From contig RPFO01000175.1 in NCBI GenBank assembly GCA_009746045.1, positions 4,560,100-4,624,099 of the forward strand: a DNA stretch of 64,000 nucleotides. The letters run 5' to 3'. The notes beneath the pieces are model-generated. The model was given only the letters and a program-made list of their open reading frames with translations. It was not told the origin of the DNA and did no database searches. Each line of letters starts with the position of its first letter. Position 1 is the first letter of the stretch. Shown piece by piece: positions 10,728 through 23,312 of this stretch. Source of the DNA: Mesostigma viride (lineage: Eukaryota; Streptophyta; Mesostigmatophyceae; Mesostigmatales; Mesostigmataceae). A program made the translations under genes and the position numbers.

Positions 10728-13020
10728 AATAGCCGATGCAAGGAACAGCCAATGCAAGGAATAGCGAATGCAAGGAATAGCCGATGCAAGGAATAGCCGA
10801 TGCAAGGAATAGCCGATGCAAGGAATAGCCAATGCAAGGAACAGCCAATGCAAGGAATAGCGAATGCAAGGAATAGCAGATGCAAGGAATAGCCGATGCA
10901 AGGAATAGCCGATGCAAGGAATAGCCAATGCAAGGAATAGTGAATGCAAGGAATAGCCGATGCAAGGAATAGCCGATGCAAGGAATAGCCAATGCAAGGA
11001 ATAGCCGATGCAAGGAATAGCCGATGCAAGGAACAGCCAATGCAAGGAATAGCCAATGCAAGGAACAGCCAATGCAAGGAATAGCCGATGCAAGGAATAG
11101 CCGATGCAAGGAACAGCCAATGCAAGGAATAGCCAATGCAAGGAATAGCCAATGCAAGGAACAGCCAATGCAAGGAATAGCCAATGCAAGGAATAGCCGA
11201 TGCAAGGAATAGCCGATGCAAGGAATAGCCGATGCAAGGAATAGCCGATGCAAGGAACAGCCAATGCAAGGAATAGCCGATGCAAGGAACAGCCAATGCA
11301 AGGAATAGCCGATGCAAGGAATAGCCAATGCAAGGAATAGCCGATGCAAGGAATAGCCGATGCAAGGAATAGCCAATGCAAGGAACAGCCAATGCAAGGA
11401 ATAGCCGATGCAAGGAATAGCCAATGCAAGGAATAGCCGATGCAAGGAATAGCCGATGCAAGGAATAGCCGATGCAAGGAGCAGCCAATGCAAGGAACAG
11501 CCAATGCAAGGAACAGCCGATGCAAGGAACAGCCAATGCAAGGAATAGCCGATGCAAGGAGCAGCCAATGCAAGGAATAGCCGATGCAAGGAATAGCCGA
11601 TGCAAGGAATAGCCAATGCAAGGAATAGCCAATGCAAGGAATAGCCGATGCAAGGAATAGCCAATGCAAGGAATAGCCGATGCAAGGAATAGCCGATGCA
11701 AGGAATAGCCGATGCAAGGAGCAGCCAATGCAAGGAACAGCCAATGCAAGGAATAGCCGATGCAAGGAATAGCCGATGCAAGGAGCAGCCAATGCAAGGA
11801 ATAGCCAATGCAAGGAATAGCCGATGCAAGGAATAGCCAATGCAAGGAATAGCCGATGCAAGGAATAGCCGATGCAAGGAATAGCCGATGCAAGGAGCAG
11901 CCAATGCAAGGAACAGCCAATGCAAGGAACAGCCGATGCAAGGAACAGCCAATGCAAGGAATAGCCGATGCAAGGAGCAGCCAATGCAAGGAATAGCCGA
12001 TGCAAGGAATAGCCGATGCAAGGAATAGCCAATGCAAGGAATAGCCAATGCAAGGAATAGCCAATGCAAGGAATAGCCAATGCAAGGAATAGCCGATGCA
12101 AGGAATAGCCAATGCAAGGAATAGCCGATGCAAGGAACAGCCGATGCAAGGAATAGCCGATGCAAGGAATAGCGAATGCAAGGAACAGCCAATGCAAGGA
12201 ACAGCCAATGCAAGGAATAGCCGATGCAAGGAATAGCCGATGCAAGGAATAGCCAATGCAAGGAACAGCCAATGCAAGGAATAGCCGATGCAAGGAACAG
12301 CCAATGCAAGGAATAGCCAATGCAAGGAATAGCCAATGCAAGGAACAGCCGATGCAAGGAATAGCCGATGCAAGGAATAGCCGATGCAAGGAATAGCCGA
12401 TGCAAGGAATAGCCAATGCAAGGAATAGCCGATGCAAGGAGCAGCCAATGCAAGGAATAGCCGATGCAAGGAATAGCCAATGCAAGGAGCAGCTGATGCA
12501 AGGAATAGCCGATGCAAGGAATAGCCGATGCAAGGAACAGCCAATGCAAGGAATAGCCGATGCAAGGAACAGCCGATGCAAGGAATAGCCGATGCAAGGA
12601 ATAGCCGATGCAAGGAATAGCCGATGCAAGGAATAGCCGATGCAAGGAACAGCCGATGCAAGGAATAGCCAATGCAAGGAATAGCCGATGCAAGGAATAG
12701 CCAATGCAAGGAATAGCCGATGCAAGGAATAGCCGATGCAAGGAATAGCCGATGCAAGGAACAGCCGATGCAAGGAATAGCCGATGCAAGGAACAGCCAA
12801 TGCAAGGAATAGCCAATGCAAGGAATAGCCGATGCAAGGAATAGCCGATGCAAGGAATAGCCGATGCAAGGAGCAGCTGATGCAAGGAATAGCCGATGCA
12901 AGGAATAGCGAATGCAAGGAATAGCCGATGCAAGGAATAGCCAATGCAAGGAATAGCCGATGCAAGGAATAGCCGATGCAAGGAATAGCCGATGCAAGGA
13001 GCAGCTGATGCAAGGAATAG
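10728..13020. repeat. 16-bp satellite array, about 2.3 kb
   Basis: Roughly 140 copies of a 16-bp unit CCGATGCAAGGAATAG. Variation is confined to two places in the unit (CCGATG, CCAATG or CGAATG; and GAATAG, GAACAG or GAGCAG). Stretches of identical variant order recur, for example near 11500, 11740 and 11910, which indicates higher-order duplication. The complement of the unit has no stop in any frame, so three long minus-strand open frames arise. They are not genes. Confidence 0.97.
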
Positions 13021-13808
13021 TGAATGTTGTTAAGACAAAGTCGGATAGGGGGAGGTGGCATAGGGGAACGAAGGCGCGATGGCGGAAGGCATGAGGGGCA
13101 GGGGGGGGGGGAGGGATGGCACAACGGAATCAGGAACTCAGCCGAAACCTTTCCAGACGCATAGTCGCGAAACCAGAGTTTGGTCACTTACGGAATGACT
13201 CGGGACAAGAGAAAACGTGGGGTGGGGGTGGGGGGGTACACGGCGATGAACCTCCCCCACATCAGTGGCACAAGCGAATGGCATAATGAGCAGCATACGT
13301 GAATGTTGCCCCTAAAACCTCCATGTGCATGTGCAACCTGAAAATGGTGTGCATGCACCGACAGAAACAATGCCACCGTGCCCATAAAACGATGTAGAAA
13401 TCGAGATCGCACCAAAATGCATGCGCGCTGGGGCATGTTGGCACGCACGCGCAAGGTGCACTCGGGTAACGGGTAGGCCTCGTGAGCTCATGCACACACT
13501 GGCAGACGTCACAACCATGTGTGCACGGCACCCATGCATGCTAGGAATCCGTAGTTCTGGTGCACCAGCAGACGTCACCACGCAAGGCACAACCATGCAC
13601 TGGCAGAGACCACCATGATGCATACGAGGCAAACATGTATCATTATGCCCACGCATGCAGACGCCACGCGGGCAACGTGTGCAAAGAACACACATATACA
13701 CACTAACAAAACATCATCATCACATGGGCAAGGTCGAGACATTTGAGGCAAGCAATACATATATATTGAGGGAAGTAATATATAGTTGTACACACTAACA
13801 GCTGTCAC
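13021..13808. other. No recognised gene
   Basis: Short open frames occur on the minus strand, with a possible donor GTAAGT near 13190. There are two near-repeats of the CTGCCAGTG(C/T)(A/G)TG type. Nothing could be assigned. Confidence 0.3.
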
Positions 13809-13868
13809 CACGCACCGCGAGAGGAAGTAGGCGCAGAACATCGCAAGCAGCGCCCCGCCAAAAAGGAC
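13809..13868 (-). CDS. Candidate single exon encoding a membrane helix
   Basis: A 60-bp stretch (20 codons) lies between a convincing acceptor (long CCCCAACCCC-type pyrimidine tract, then CAG) and a GTGACA donor. It encodes a wholly hydrophobic segment, FGGALLAMFCAYFLSRCV. It is on the same strand as the kinase, 5 kb upstream, across two satellite arrays. It may belong to a separate membrane-protein gene or to a distant 5' part of the kinase gene. Neighbouring exons were not found. Confidence 0.4.
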
Positions 13869-13870
13869 CT

Positions 13871-13922
13871 GAGGGTAAGGGTGGGGGTGGGGGTAGGGGT
13901 TGGGGTCGGGGTCGGGGTAACG
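13871..13922. repeat. G-rich, telomere-like tract (GGGGT)n at a possible splice acceptor
   Basis: Plus strand reads GGGTGGGGGTGGGGGTAGGG and continues as GGGGTC repeats. The complementary C-rich strand would be the polypyrimidine tract of the candidate exon at 13868. The unit is irregular, so it is not a true telomere array. Confidence 0.6.
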
Positions 13923-16900
13923 ACAAGCCATGCTGGCAGTGAGCAACCAGTAGATATGCCAGCAGTTATAAAACGCAGTGTGGGCCATCATGGGGGGCAA
14001 CTTGCAAAGATGCCAGCACCGTAGCCGTTCCGATGCAAGCACTCTTAAGAGTGGCAAAGGAGTGGCAAAGGAGTGGCAAAGGAGTGGCAAAGGAGTGGCA
14101 AAGGAGTTGTGGGTGTGTGATACCAGCCTCTGCACTATCAAGCCACACGCATGCACATTTGCACAACTCCGCGCGTGCGGCGCAGACACCCAGCGGCAAG
14201 CCCGCACACGCAACCATAGGAGGAGGGCGTGAGCAGCCCCTTGCACAACGGAAGGAATCCGTGAGGTGCCACCTTGGGGAGCACCGATGAAGATTTCACG
14301 GACTTGTCATGAGTAGAGAATCGGCGGCTCAACACGGGTGGACTGCGGCCACCGGTAGCAGACCCCAACACCAGCACAACCAAGCGGTGGCATGACGATG
14401 CCATGGGGTACAACACTTGGGGGGTGCAAACACACTTGGGGTGCTACCACGAGGGGTACAAACACTAGTGGTTTTTCCCCGACAGAAGACCGGAGGAGAG
14501 AAACCCACTTGAGTCGCAAGCCAGCCCCATTTGCGTTTGGGTTGCTGTGCGAAGCCATCGACACGCGTGGCTCGGGGTCGGGCCGACAGAACACTCCGAG
14601 CCCACAAAACACCGGCCATACCGAAGATAACTAAAGAACACTTTTTTTTTTTGATGGCGGATGACATGTAAAATTTACCCCCACCAAAAGCTGGATGCGG
14701 GATGGGACAAGCTGACCAAAACGTCTGGTATTCCGATGGGTGACGCAATCCATGGAGCCAATTTCCACGGAGCGGAATGGGACCGTGGAAAACCCACCCG
14801 GGTGACCGCAACCAACCAGCACTAGCAGCCTAAGCGACATGGTCCCATGGACACGTCCAGCGGCTTTGCTGGGAGGCCAGATCGGGGCGCCGATGTCAGT
14901 GCCCTCCTCTGCTCCCTGGCTGGTAAAGTAGAGGATGGAGAAGAGGCGCCCCATCGGCATATCTTGGCTGATTGGCACATTGATACATCAATGACTGGCA
15001 AATTAACTATCGATGACTGGCAAGTCATGGATCGAGCATTTACACATCATCTATCGGCTTCTGGCACATCATCTATTATCGATCGCTGACTATCCAGGAT
15101 CACCGCATCCGCAGATGGCATGCCAGTGTTCACACCACGACATCGAATACCCACCCTTCTTGGGCGACAGCTGCTCGTCCAAGACGTTGGAGCTTCATGG
15201 GCAAGAACAGCGCATTCAAAATAGTGAATCTAAGCGCGAGCACTATCCGAGCTTACTGATGTCAATTACCGCACATGAACGTGCTATATCCCAACGACAA
15301 TGTGCTTCAAACCATGGGCCGCTTTGAAAAGATCGAGAAACAACGAAGCGAAATGCTCAGGAAAGAAGGACTGGCTGGTGAATGGTGTTGACAACAGGCC
15401 AAAATGGGTAAAAGAACTACTGGACACGTTGCCCCCTTACAAGAATTTTGTCGAAGTTGACGTCAGCTATTATCTAGGCATGGATAGGGTGGTAGTATTA
15501 AATGCTTACCAGGACGAAGCTCAGATGTAATGATGGCACGGATGCAGCCGGGGGACTGGCGACAGGAATCGGGGGTTGTGCATGCGAGGTGCAACCAGGC
15601 TGTTCTACCTCCTCGTTCGCCTGCATTCCACGGCCAATTCACCAGGTTATCAAAGCTCCATTTCACTGTCTTGTCTAACTAAGGGTACCCCGGTTGCTAT
15701 GTATACAGACACTTTGACCCATATACGTGATTTAGGGTTAAGAGCTTGGCATTTAGAAGCGGTCACTTGGATACCGTGGACGGCACTCGTTATCAGCCTG
15801 TTGCCTGTTGTATTGTCAAGACCACATTACGTTCGTATAAACCGAAAAAGTATTAACCAAGGGGGTGGAGAAATGAAAGCAGGATTATCGTCAAATCAGC
15901 CGCCAAACGGCAAACCAGCCATCGCTTAAGATTGCGCGACCAAGCTGGGGTCACACCTACACAAGATAGCAAATTATTGCCAAAAGCCGGACACGATCAG
16001 GGAAAGCACGCGCCATCGCCACCCTGGGACTGACAAATCCGTACCAATTCTGGACGAAGTAACGAAAATTTCCATGATCTTTAGAATCTCCCGTGAAGAA
16101 AGTCTCCCAGGGATTGGCTCAACGCCAAGTCCGCCAGGGACTGAAGCGCAGGATCTGACTGGTTTACTTCCCATGACTGTCAGTCTCGTTGTCAGTTGGT
16201 GTTCTACTACTGCACGATCGGCCACTAAAGAATCTCTGTGCCCATGTGCGGCGCGGACACAACAACAACAACAACAACAACAACTGCACGAAATCCTGGC
16301 CCTCTGATGACGAGTTCAGTCAGGCCGACAGGCCCAACTTCAGTCAGTCAGATTATTCCCACGCCGCGCCAGAGATAGTTATGAGCGCAGTGCCAACTGC
16401 CAGCCTGCAGCAGTAATTGATCGAAATTCGTAGCTGGGGACCGGTCGGGGCCGGGGGGCCATTCATTTGGATTGATGAAGCACGTGATGACGTGATGCAC
16501 TTTGGTGGCACGATCCTACGTGGTAATTGGCAGTTCGTACACGGCTGTCTGTGCCACGGTTTCGTCACACCAGCCTGCGGCAGTAGCCCCTGTTACCAAG
16601 CAGTACTATACCGAGCCAGGGATGATGATCTCGTTGGTAATTGCTTATTTGAAATAATAACTACATCACCGCCGAAATTCATGTCTGCCTTTCGAGCACC
16701 TTGTAGCCGTATTCCATGCTTGCGTTTCCCGGGCTTGGTTTTGGAGTATAATGACTGACAGCTGCGGGGAGCATCACTAATTCCATGTCCAAACATTGGA
16801 GAATTCGGCTCATGAGACTCCCGTACGGGCGCAAATTCGTGACGCTGCAAGCGTATAGTTTCTATCACATGGACTCCCATTTCCTCATCACCACCGCGTG

Positions 16901-17339
16901 CCAGCATTCTGCACAACAGCTCTATGTAGCTTGACAAAGGGACACCTAATAAATTTAACCAGCTATACGAAACAGACTTCTTGGCTCGCGTTAGCCTTGC
17001 TGCCGTTAGCTGGAGACATGGTTGCCATCAGCAAATATATTGGTAAGCTATTTGCTTCGATATTGAGCAGAATTCCTCGTTGGCTCTGATGGTCCCGGTG
17101 GTGTATATTATACACCCATTTTACTGTGCTCAACATTTGTGGCCTTGGCGAAAACAGTAGGCTGTGTTGCACGCGCCTTGGCTTCGTACGGAAAACTTAT
17201 ATATCTTACTTATTTTTGGCGTGCTTTATTTGAGAATGATTGTTTATCAGTTCTATCCCGGCCTCTCTGTCCGTGTTGTTCACATGACCGCGGGAACTTG
17301 TTGATCCTGCGGCTGGGAAAATATTGGTTGACAATGCAG
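13923..17339. other. 3.4-kb stretch without an identified gene
   Basis: Many short open frames exist on both strands (for example 14980-14820 minus, 15300-15530 plus, 16937-16593 minus), but none matched a family I recognise. An A10 run on the minus strand (about 14641-14650) follows an open region and could mark a retroposed 3' end. A short (CAA)n lies at 16259-16282. Some exons upstream of the BASS transporter may be hidden here. Confidence 0.3.
14046..14108. repeat. 11-bp minisatellite (AGGAGTGGCAA)n
   Basis: About five tandem copies. No gene was identified around it. Confidence 0.9.
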
Positions 17340-20300
17340 ATGTGCGTGAACTTGCGAGTGTCATACTGCCGACGCGCAAAGACCTCAACCTATCATGGCT
17401 GAAGAAGAAGTTAAACAAGCATTTCCTTCCCTTGGGTGAGCACTCAGACTATCAATCACACATGTCCATTGTCCTGCGTTCATCCAATGCCTTCTTGGAA
17501 ATCCGGCGAGGATTTAGCCAGGGGAGATCTGGATCCGCCAACGTTGCTATCACTACACGGTTGTAATGGAAAGGTTTCTATCCAGGTCCTTTCTTGGTAT
17601 ACTTTTCTCGGTTGTGGTGACTTAGGCGGCGCTTGCATGAAATTCGAGGAATTTCATTTTGGCGGTATAGAGGTAGCTCCCTGGTGGGATGGAGACAGTT
17701 TCAGTGTGTGCTGGGGCCAGCTTGCGTGGAGGGTAGAGCCAGTTTCCTTAGGCAGTCCAAATAACAAGAGTGTGCACGGATCCGCTGTTGCGTGACCCAG
17801 TGACTAGTGAGTAGTACTCCTACTCACATTCACCCCAGGGGTTAGCAGTAGATCCGCTCGACTGTTTCATATAGTACTCCTACTCACATTCACCCCAGGG
17901 GCTAGCAGTAGATCCGCTCGACTGTTTCATATTGGGGAGTTTCAGACACACTCGCACTGCTCTCCGGTAAAGAGCTTTTTCGCAGTTGGGCTATCGCTTG
18001 GGATGCCTTCGGATCAGGAGACCCCTAACGTCGCGAAATCATGCATGAGGTCTTGTGTTCGGATCCAGTATCGTACCAAATCTTTCACGGAATAGCGCAG
18101 TCTTGAAGAACTGGCATGCCATGATGTGCAATCTTACCCAGGTGTGTGTTTCTGGATGTTGCTTTCTATCAATAGCATTTCACTAGGTCTCACCCGCATG
18201 CTGTGGCTAGCAATGAAGGGCTGTTGAAGTCGTGTTCGTTTCTCATGTTGTTATTGATGTTTCTGTACACAATGCTTGTTTGTGAAACAATGAATGTGTG
18301 TAAACAATAAGTGATTGTTAGCGCTTGGTCGCCTGCTAGCGCTCGCCACCCTCGATCTTTGCTAGCTTCCCCAATGCGGTGCGGGGCTTGCAGGGGGCAT
18401 GCGCTAGCGCAACACGTCGCCTTGGTGCTTGCGTTCTGTCAGCTGCGAGGGTTTTCATGGGATCCCTGCGTTCTCCCTTTCTCTTCAGGAAGTGGTTTGA
18501 CCTCTCCATAGATGTGTTGCAAAACGGAGAACTGCAGGTCACGTCTGAGCGATAAGGAACAGATTTGGTGATGCGGCTTCATGCTGTGGAATATGAAGGG
18601 CATGCAGCCCCCTGATTGCCACGGATGTTTTTACATGGCAGGTGACGGTGGCTACATTCAGGAGAGTCGCTGGATCCCTCACATGTTTGCCCGTTTGTTC
18701 CTTCTTCTCGCCCTCCTCATCAACTCCCGTCCAGGCTTCCTGGTCGCACTAATATTTGCACTGAGCTGGGACGCCCCTGGCAAGGAGGTCGCGTCGTGGA
18801 AATGGGGGGACTGGAAGGTCATCCAGACCATTTGCGTCTGTCTCATCTTCATCATTTCAGGTGAGCACCAATCAGGAGCCAGAGAGATGCCTCTTGCACA
18901 GTTCCCCGGTCTCCTGCGCCAACCCCCATGCTTGAAACCAAGTGCAGGCTAGCATGATACAGGCATGTGCACGGTACGGATGTTCCAAGGGAGCGGGCAT
19001 GGCATGATCAGTAGTTAGCGACTGCCTAAGAACTTTTATTATTGCACAACAGTTTTTTCTCCAATACTACTTTTAACCCTAAAACAGTATTTATAATATG
19101 GTGCATTGTACTCGTGCCAGTTTCACTTATTGGTCTTCTGGCCTCTTCCGCGTGGCTTCCATGGCCTCCCGGCACCGGCATGGGACCAGCCCGTACATTC
19201 TGTCATGTTCCTGGCATGACTAGCTTGTGAGGCGAGCCATGCATGTATAATCGCCATGCCTCTCATGCCTGTTGGTTTCCACGGTGTGGGTCGTACCCGC
19301 CTCTTATCTATGTCCACGGCACATATCCCAGGTGGCAGGGTGCGGGCAAGGACGTCTTGTAAGTCCAACACTAGGGGGCTGCCCTGGATCCGAATGCAGA
19401 CAGGACAACCCAGTCGCTGGCTACTACTTCTAGTCACAAGTGCTGCGCGCTGCTCTTGCCGCACCAGCCATCACCAATGTTGAGTCCCCCTATCTCTCCT
19501 GATCCCATCCTGTGGCTCCCATGTCTCCTTATCTCCTTCCCATCCCCCTTCCATCTCCCTCCTATCTCCCTCCTATCTCCCTCCTATCTCCCTCCTATCT
19601 CCCTCCTATCTCCCTCCTATCTCCCTCCTATCTCCCTCCTATCTCCCTCCTATCTCCCTCCTATCTCCCTCCTATCTCCCTCCTATCTCCCTCCTATCTC
19701 CCTCCTATCTCCCTCCTATCTCCCTTGTATCTCCCCCCTATCTCCCTTTTATCTCCCTCCTATCTCCCTCCTATCGCCCTCCTATCTCCCTCCTATCTCC
19801 CTCCGATCTCCATCCTACCGCCCTCCTATCGCCCTCCTATTGCCCTCCTATCTCTCTCCTATCGTCCTCCTACCTCCCCTTCTGCCCTCCCCACCCCTCC
19901 CACCCCCCCGCAGGCATCACGCTGCGCACGCAGGACATCAAGGATGCGGTCGCCGCATGGGCCTCCTTCCTCTACGCGTCGGCCGCGATCCTCGCCATCA
20001 CGCCCGTGATGGGCTTCGCCGCGATCGCCATCCCCTTCCACCCGGAGGAGTTCCGCCGGGGTCTCGCCCTGTTCGCGACCGTGCCCACGACGCTGACCTC
20101 GGGGGTCACCCTCGTGACCCAGGGGGGGGGCAACCGCGCGCTCGCGCTCATGCTCACAGTGACCACCAACCTCGCGGGCGTGGTCACCGTTCCCTTCATG
20201 CTCGGCCTCGTCATGTCCAGCAGCGACGTCTCCATCGACGCGCTCGACCTGCTCAAGAAGCTGATCCTGACGATCCTGGTCCCGCTGGCCATCGGGAAAG

Positions 20301-21154
20301 CCCTGCTGCAATTCGTGCCCCCGGTGGAGCCCTTCACGCAGCGGCACAAGACGGCGCTCTCGATCACCTCCTCCTCGGCGCTCATCATCATCGTCTGGCA
20401 GACGCTCTCCGCGTCCGCGGCCGTGATCAAGGGCCAGTCGGGCGCCAGCATCAGCATAATGATCCTCGCCGCGGTGATCCTGCATGTCGTCTACCTGGCG
20501 ACCAACTACGCCGCCACGTGGCTGCTCAAGACGAGCGAGCCGGAAGCCAAGGCCGTGATCATCATGGCCAGCCAGAAGACCCTCCCCGTGGCGCTCAGCA
20601 TCCTGGCAAACCTCAAGGTGGAGGAGATCGGGTCGCCGGGGCTGGTCGCCATCCCCTGCATCGTGGGGCACATCACGCAGCTTTTTATGGACTCGGTGCT
20701 CGTGTCCCACTGGGCGTACAAGGTGGAGCAGAACAAGGCGGCGCGCCAGGTGACGGTCGAGGACGCGCCGAGGGCCGCCGAGGACGTCGACGTGGAGACC
20801 GCGGGAGGTTCCAGTAGCAAGGTGGGGCTGATGGGGCCGGGGGGGAGTCTGGGCGGCGACCTGGCAGGGACCGACAGTGAGCCATCGTTGCGATGGGCTC
20901 CCAACATGTCGGAGAAATCGCCGTTGGCGGCCGATTTCGGCTCGGCGGCGCCCAGCGATCACTATATCGTGCCGGGCGGTCACTATATGCCGTCGGCGGA
21001 GCACTTGAAGTCGCCGACGGCGGGCAATGGGGCTCTGAAGCTGCTCCCAGCTGCCAAGGAGAAGCCGCATGTCACGCCGAGCTCAATATTGCTGCAGATG
21101 GCGGCGCCCAAGCCTGGTTGGGACCGCCTGCCGGATGAGGACGATGACGATTGA
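17340..21154 (+). CDS. BASS4/SLC10A7-like bile-acid:sodium symporter family transporter (5' end incomplete)
   Basis: Three exons were found: about 17340-17435, 18735-18860 and 19914-21154, with GT-AG introns and matching phases. They join to about 486 residues. The first exon ends LNKHFLPLG, the second starts FLVALIFALSW and ends in IFIISG, and the third opens GITLRTQDIKDA. Diagnostic family segments follow: PTTLTSGVTLV, GNRALALMLTVTTNLAG, SSQ-like ASQKTLPVALSIL and a C-terminal helix with FMDSVLVSHW. The order of hydrophobic helices fits the ten-helix SBF fold, and the sequence looks closest to plant plastid BASS4 and animal SLC10A7. A hydrophilic tail of about 110 residues (GSS-rich, ending DEDDDD) follows the last helix and is longer than usual. 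The substrate is unknown; these proteins couple an organic anion or metabolite to sodium. A plastid envelope site is an inference, since the N-terminal targeting exon was not found. The acceptor at 17340 is the least certain junction. Confidence 0.88.
17812..17935. repeat. ~61-bp tandem duplication in BASS intron 1
   Basis: Two adjacent copies of a unit from TAGTACTCCTACTCACATTC to CGACTGTTTCATA. They differ at one base (GGTTAGCAG or GGCTAGCAG), so the duplication is recent. Confidence 0.95.
17985..18080 (+). repeat. SINE-like repeat, copy 1 (relative at 45445-45560)
   Basis: Shares ordered blocks with the stretch at 45445-45560: GGGATGCCT, GATCAGGAGACCCCT, TCGC-AAATCATGC and TC..GTCCAG/ATCCAG followed by GTACC. 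The GTTCGGATCC block resembles a pol III B box. Both copies lie in introns. Confidence 0.4.
19553..19862. repeat. 11-bp pyrimidine minisatellite (TATCTCCCTCC)n before the BASS exon-3 acceptor
   Basis: About 27 units run up to the splice acceptor of the large BASS exon (CAG at 19911-19913), so the array extends the polypyrimidine tract to more than 300 bases. Confidence 0.95.
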
Positions 21155-22159
21155 TGGACATGGCGATAATTTACGAGCCCAGCTGAGCCAGTGTTTTCTT
21201 TTCCGGGTGTCTCGGCTGGGCATGGTAGTTTCTGAGCTATCTGCTCATTTTACAGTTATGTTGGCGGCGGGCTTCAAGGGGGCCGATCTGCCGCCTGCAG
21301 CGTAAGCTCTACCGTATGTCACCTACACCACGTGAGGTGCTTGTGTGACAAAGGACTAGAGTAGAAGTTTGCGGAAACCATTTTATGACGGCATTTTACC
21401 CTGAGTTCACACGTATTTTTAAAGGTTGTTCGGGCAGAATTTTTTTGGCAAGTGGGTTTTAACGCAATGTGTTGTATTAAGTAATTTATTAATTAAGAGC
21501 ATACCTCCGTGGGGAGGATATGTAACACATGTATTCCCTGAGAGGGGGTATATGGATTTTAATTCATTCTAAGCAACAACCTGCCGATGGGGGATCGATG
21601 TATAAACTACCGCCTGCTCTGGGTACGGCACGAGGTGCACCTAGGCCTGCACCATCATGTATTCATGAGCAGCACTAGGTTTTTATTAACATACGTAGGT
21701 TATCTACTAGGTTGGGATAAATGTAGGTTAGCTATTAACGTAGGTACGCTTTGTATTAACGCATGTTATCTAGGTGGAGTTTCCATTTCCAACAGTGGGA
21801 ACTTCATTTGATGACAAGTTGATAGTCATCAACTCTCACTTGGGGCCTTCTTTGCGGTCCTTTTCACTGGATAGCGGGCTGGCTGCATGCTGTCAACTAT
21901 CGTTTTCAACGTCCCTCACAGGAACGCTTATTACTTATTTATTATTTATTAAACAGGATCGTTCTAGTGGTGACATATATCGTGGCCCCAAGCCCCCAAC
22001 ACACGTCAGGCCTGCCTGGACTACATGGTGGTACGTGTGGCAGCCCCGGCGCCCCTTTGCTTCTGGATATCCGCGTACGTATTCGACCTGCCGCCACGTC
22101 GCGTTCCGTTCACCGGCCGGCGGTGGTACGCGCGCCGCGTGACACTCCGGCTTCGGTTG
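21155..22159. other. Intergenic; dispersed-repeat copy, no gene
   Basis: 21490-21665 is related to 1880-2060: both have an AT-rich start, a short hairpin, a segment GTGTAAACTAC or GTATAAACTAC, then CCTGCTCTGGGT and GCACCTGCACCA or GCCTGCACCA. Nothing else was recognised. Confidence 0.5.
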
Positions 22160-23077
22160 CATGGACCAGGCCCCCAAGCGCCGCGCCCAAGTGGCCCGTC
22201 CTGACTGGACGGTGCTACGCCCGGTCCGCGGTGACCCCGATCAGACTAGCTCCGGACGGACGCCGAACAGGACTGCATGGGACCGGTGCCGAACTGCGTA
22301 CCCAGTGGCCGCCCTCAGGGCCCATGAGGATGTCCTGGCGCTGACCCAGGGTGCAGTCCCATGCAACGCCGCCAGCTTTGCTATGCTGGCTAATTTGAAG
22401 CCCGATCACCGCTGCCGTAGCGGCCCTGAATCTGCCACCCATGCATGCCCCGCCGCCCGGCCCCGACCCGCTCTACCGGCAGGACCCCGCAGTACGTCCT
22501 GGCAGCCCGAGCCCGCTTCGATCAAGCGCAATCGGGACCCGCTCAGTGTTGCATGCATGGAACCTTCGCTCAAGGCCGCCCTAATGACGAGGCCTACACT
22601 CGGGCCCAGGACATGGAAGCCGCCCAGTACATCGCGGACGCCAAGGACTGCCAAGCCGGCCGGCCCACAACCAAGGCAGGGACATGTTCGATATACCACC
22701 TCGACCGGCTCAGCGGCCGGCGGCGCGGCGGACCCGTGTGGAACACAAGGCCGGGGACGGCACGGCGCCGGCCGTGGGTTTGACCGATGGCTGGCCCACA
22801 ACAGTGTCGTTGATGGCCGGGTGGCCCGCGCCCCCACCCCACCCCCCCCCTATACCCCCCCTACCCGGCGATCACCCGGACACGTCCGTCCGTACCGGTG
22901 TTGCATGGACCCCCCCACACCGCCCATGGCGCCCTCCTCAGCCGCGGACTACCAAGTCGATCACCGCCTTGAGGGAGGGCTGCCTCGCCACCAACGACGT
23001 CATCCACCCCTTCACTGTGGAGGAACTGGACGCCGCCCTTTCTCGCCTGCGGTACGATGCGTGTCACTTCCGTGATC
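22160..23077 (+). pseudogene. LINE ORF2 remnant just before the RT domain
   Basis: Frame-shifted GC-rich sequence. Its clearest part encodes NDVIHPFTVEELDAALSRLR, the conserved segment before the first RT motif of many LINEs. It then runs directly into repeat R2 at 23078, so the RT itself is missing. Confidence 0.5.
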
Positions 23078-23312
23078 ATTTATCAAGGAGACAACCAGCG
23101 CAGGCCAGAAATCGGGAGAATCCGGACCATCAGTGGTAGCTCGAGCCTGCCATTGTCTTGTCCGCGTTTTCTAGTCGTTCAGGATGATGAATATGAATGG
23201 AGATGGAAATGTGTAGCCTTGTGCATTGAAATTATGGCTGGCTTACGTTTAGAGCGACTAGATGACCTAGACGGTGGGGCCGAAAACAGCTTGCTTGATT
23301 GTGATCATTTAT
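23078..23312 (+). repeat. Dispersed repeat R2, copy 2
   Basis: Direct-orientation copy of 2276-2510. It abuts a truncated LINE here but not at 2276, so R2 is an independent unit or a chimaeric insertion. Confidence 0.9.

Noticed and set aside
10445-13187. Three overlapping minus-strand frames of 766-850 codons
   Set aside because: They are the three readings of a 16-bp satellite with no stop in the complement; the protein is a pure repeat with no domain.
13861-13922. Interstitial telomere
   Set aside because: GGGGT/GGGTGG units are irregular and short, better explained as a splice-acceptor tract read on the opposite strand.
14329-14978. Minus-strand gene of 115-160 codons
   Set aside because: No recognisable motif, a poly-A run in the middle and mixed frames; left as unassigned.
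19456-20817. 453-codon plus-strand frame overlapping the BASS exon
   Set aside because: Starts in the intronic pyrimidine minisatellite and reads the BASS exon in the wrong frame. Transporter motifs are in the frame of 20006-21154.
19859-21070. 403-codon minus-strand frame
   Set aside because: Antisense shadow of the GC-rich BASS exon; charged, low-information sequence.
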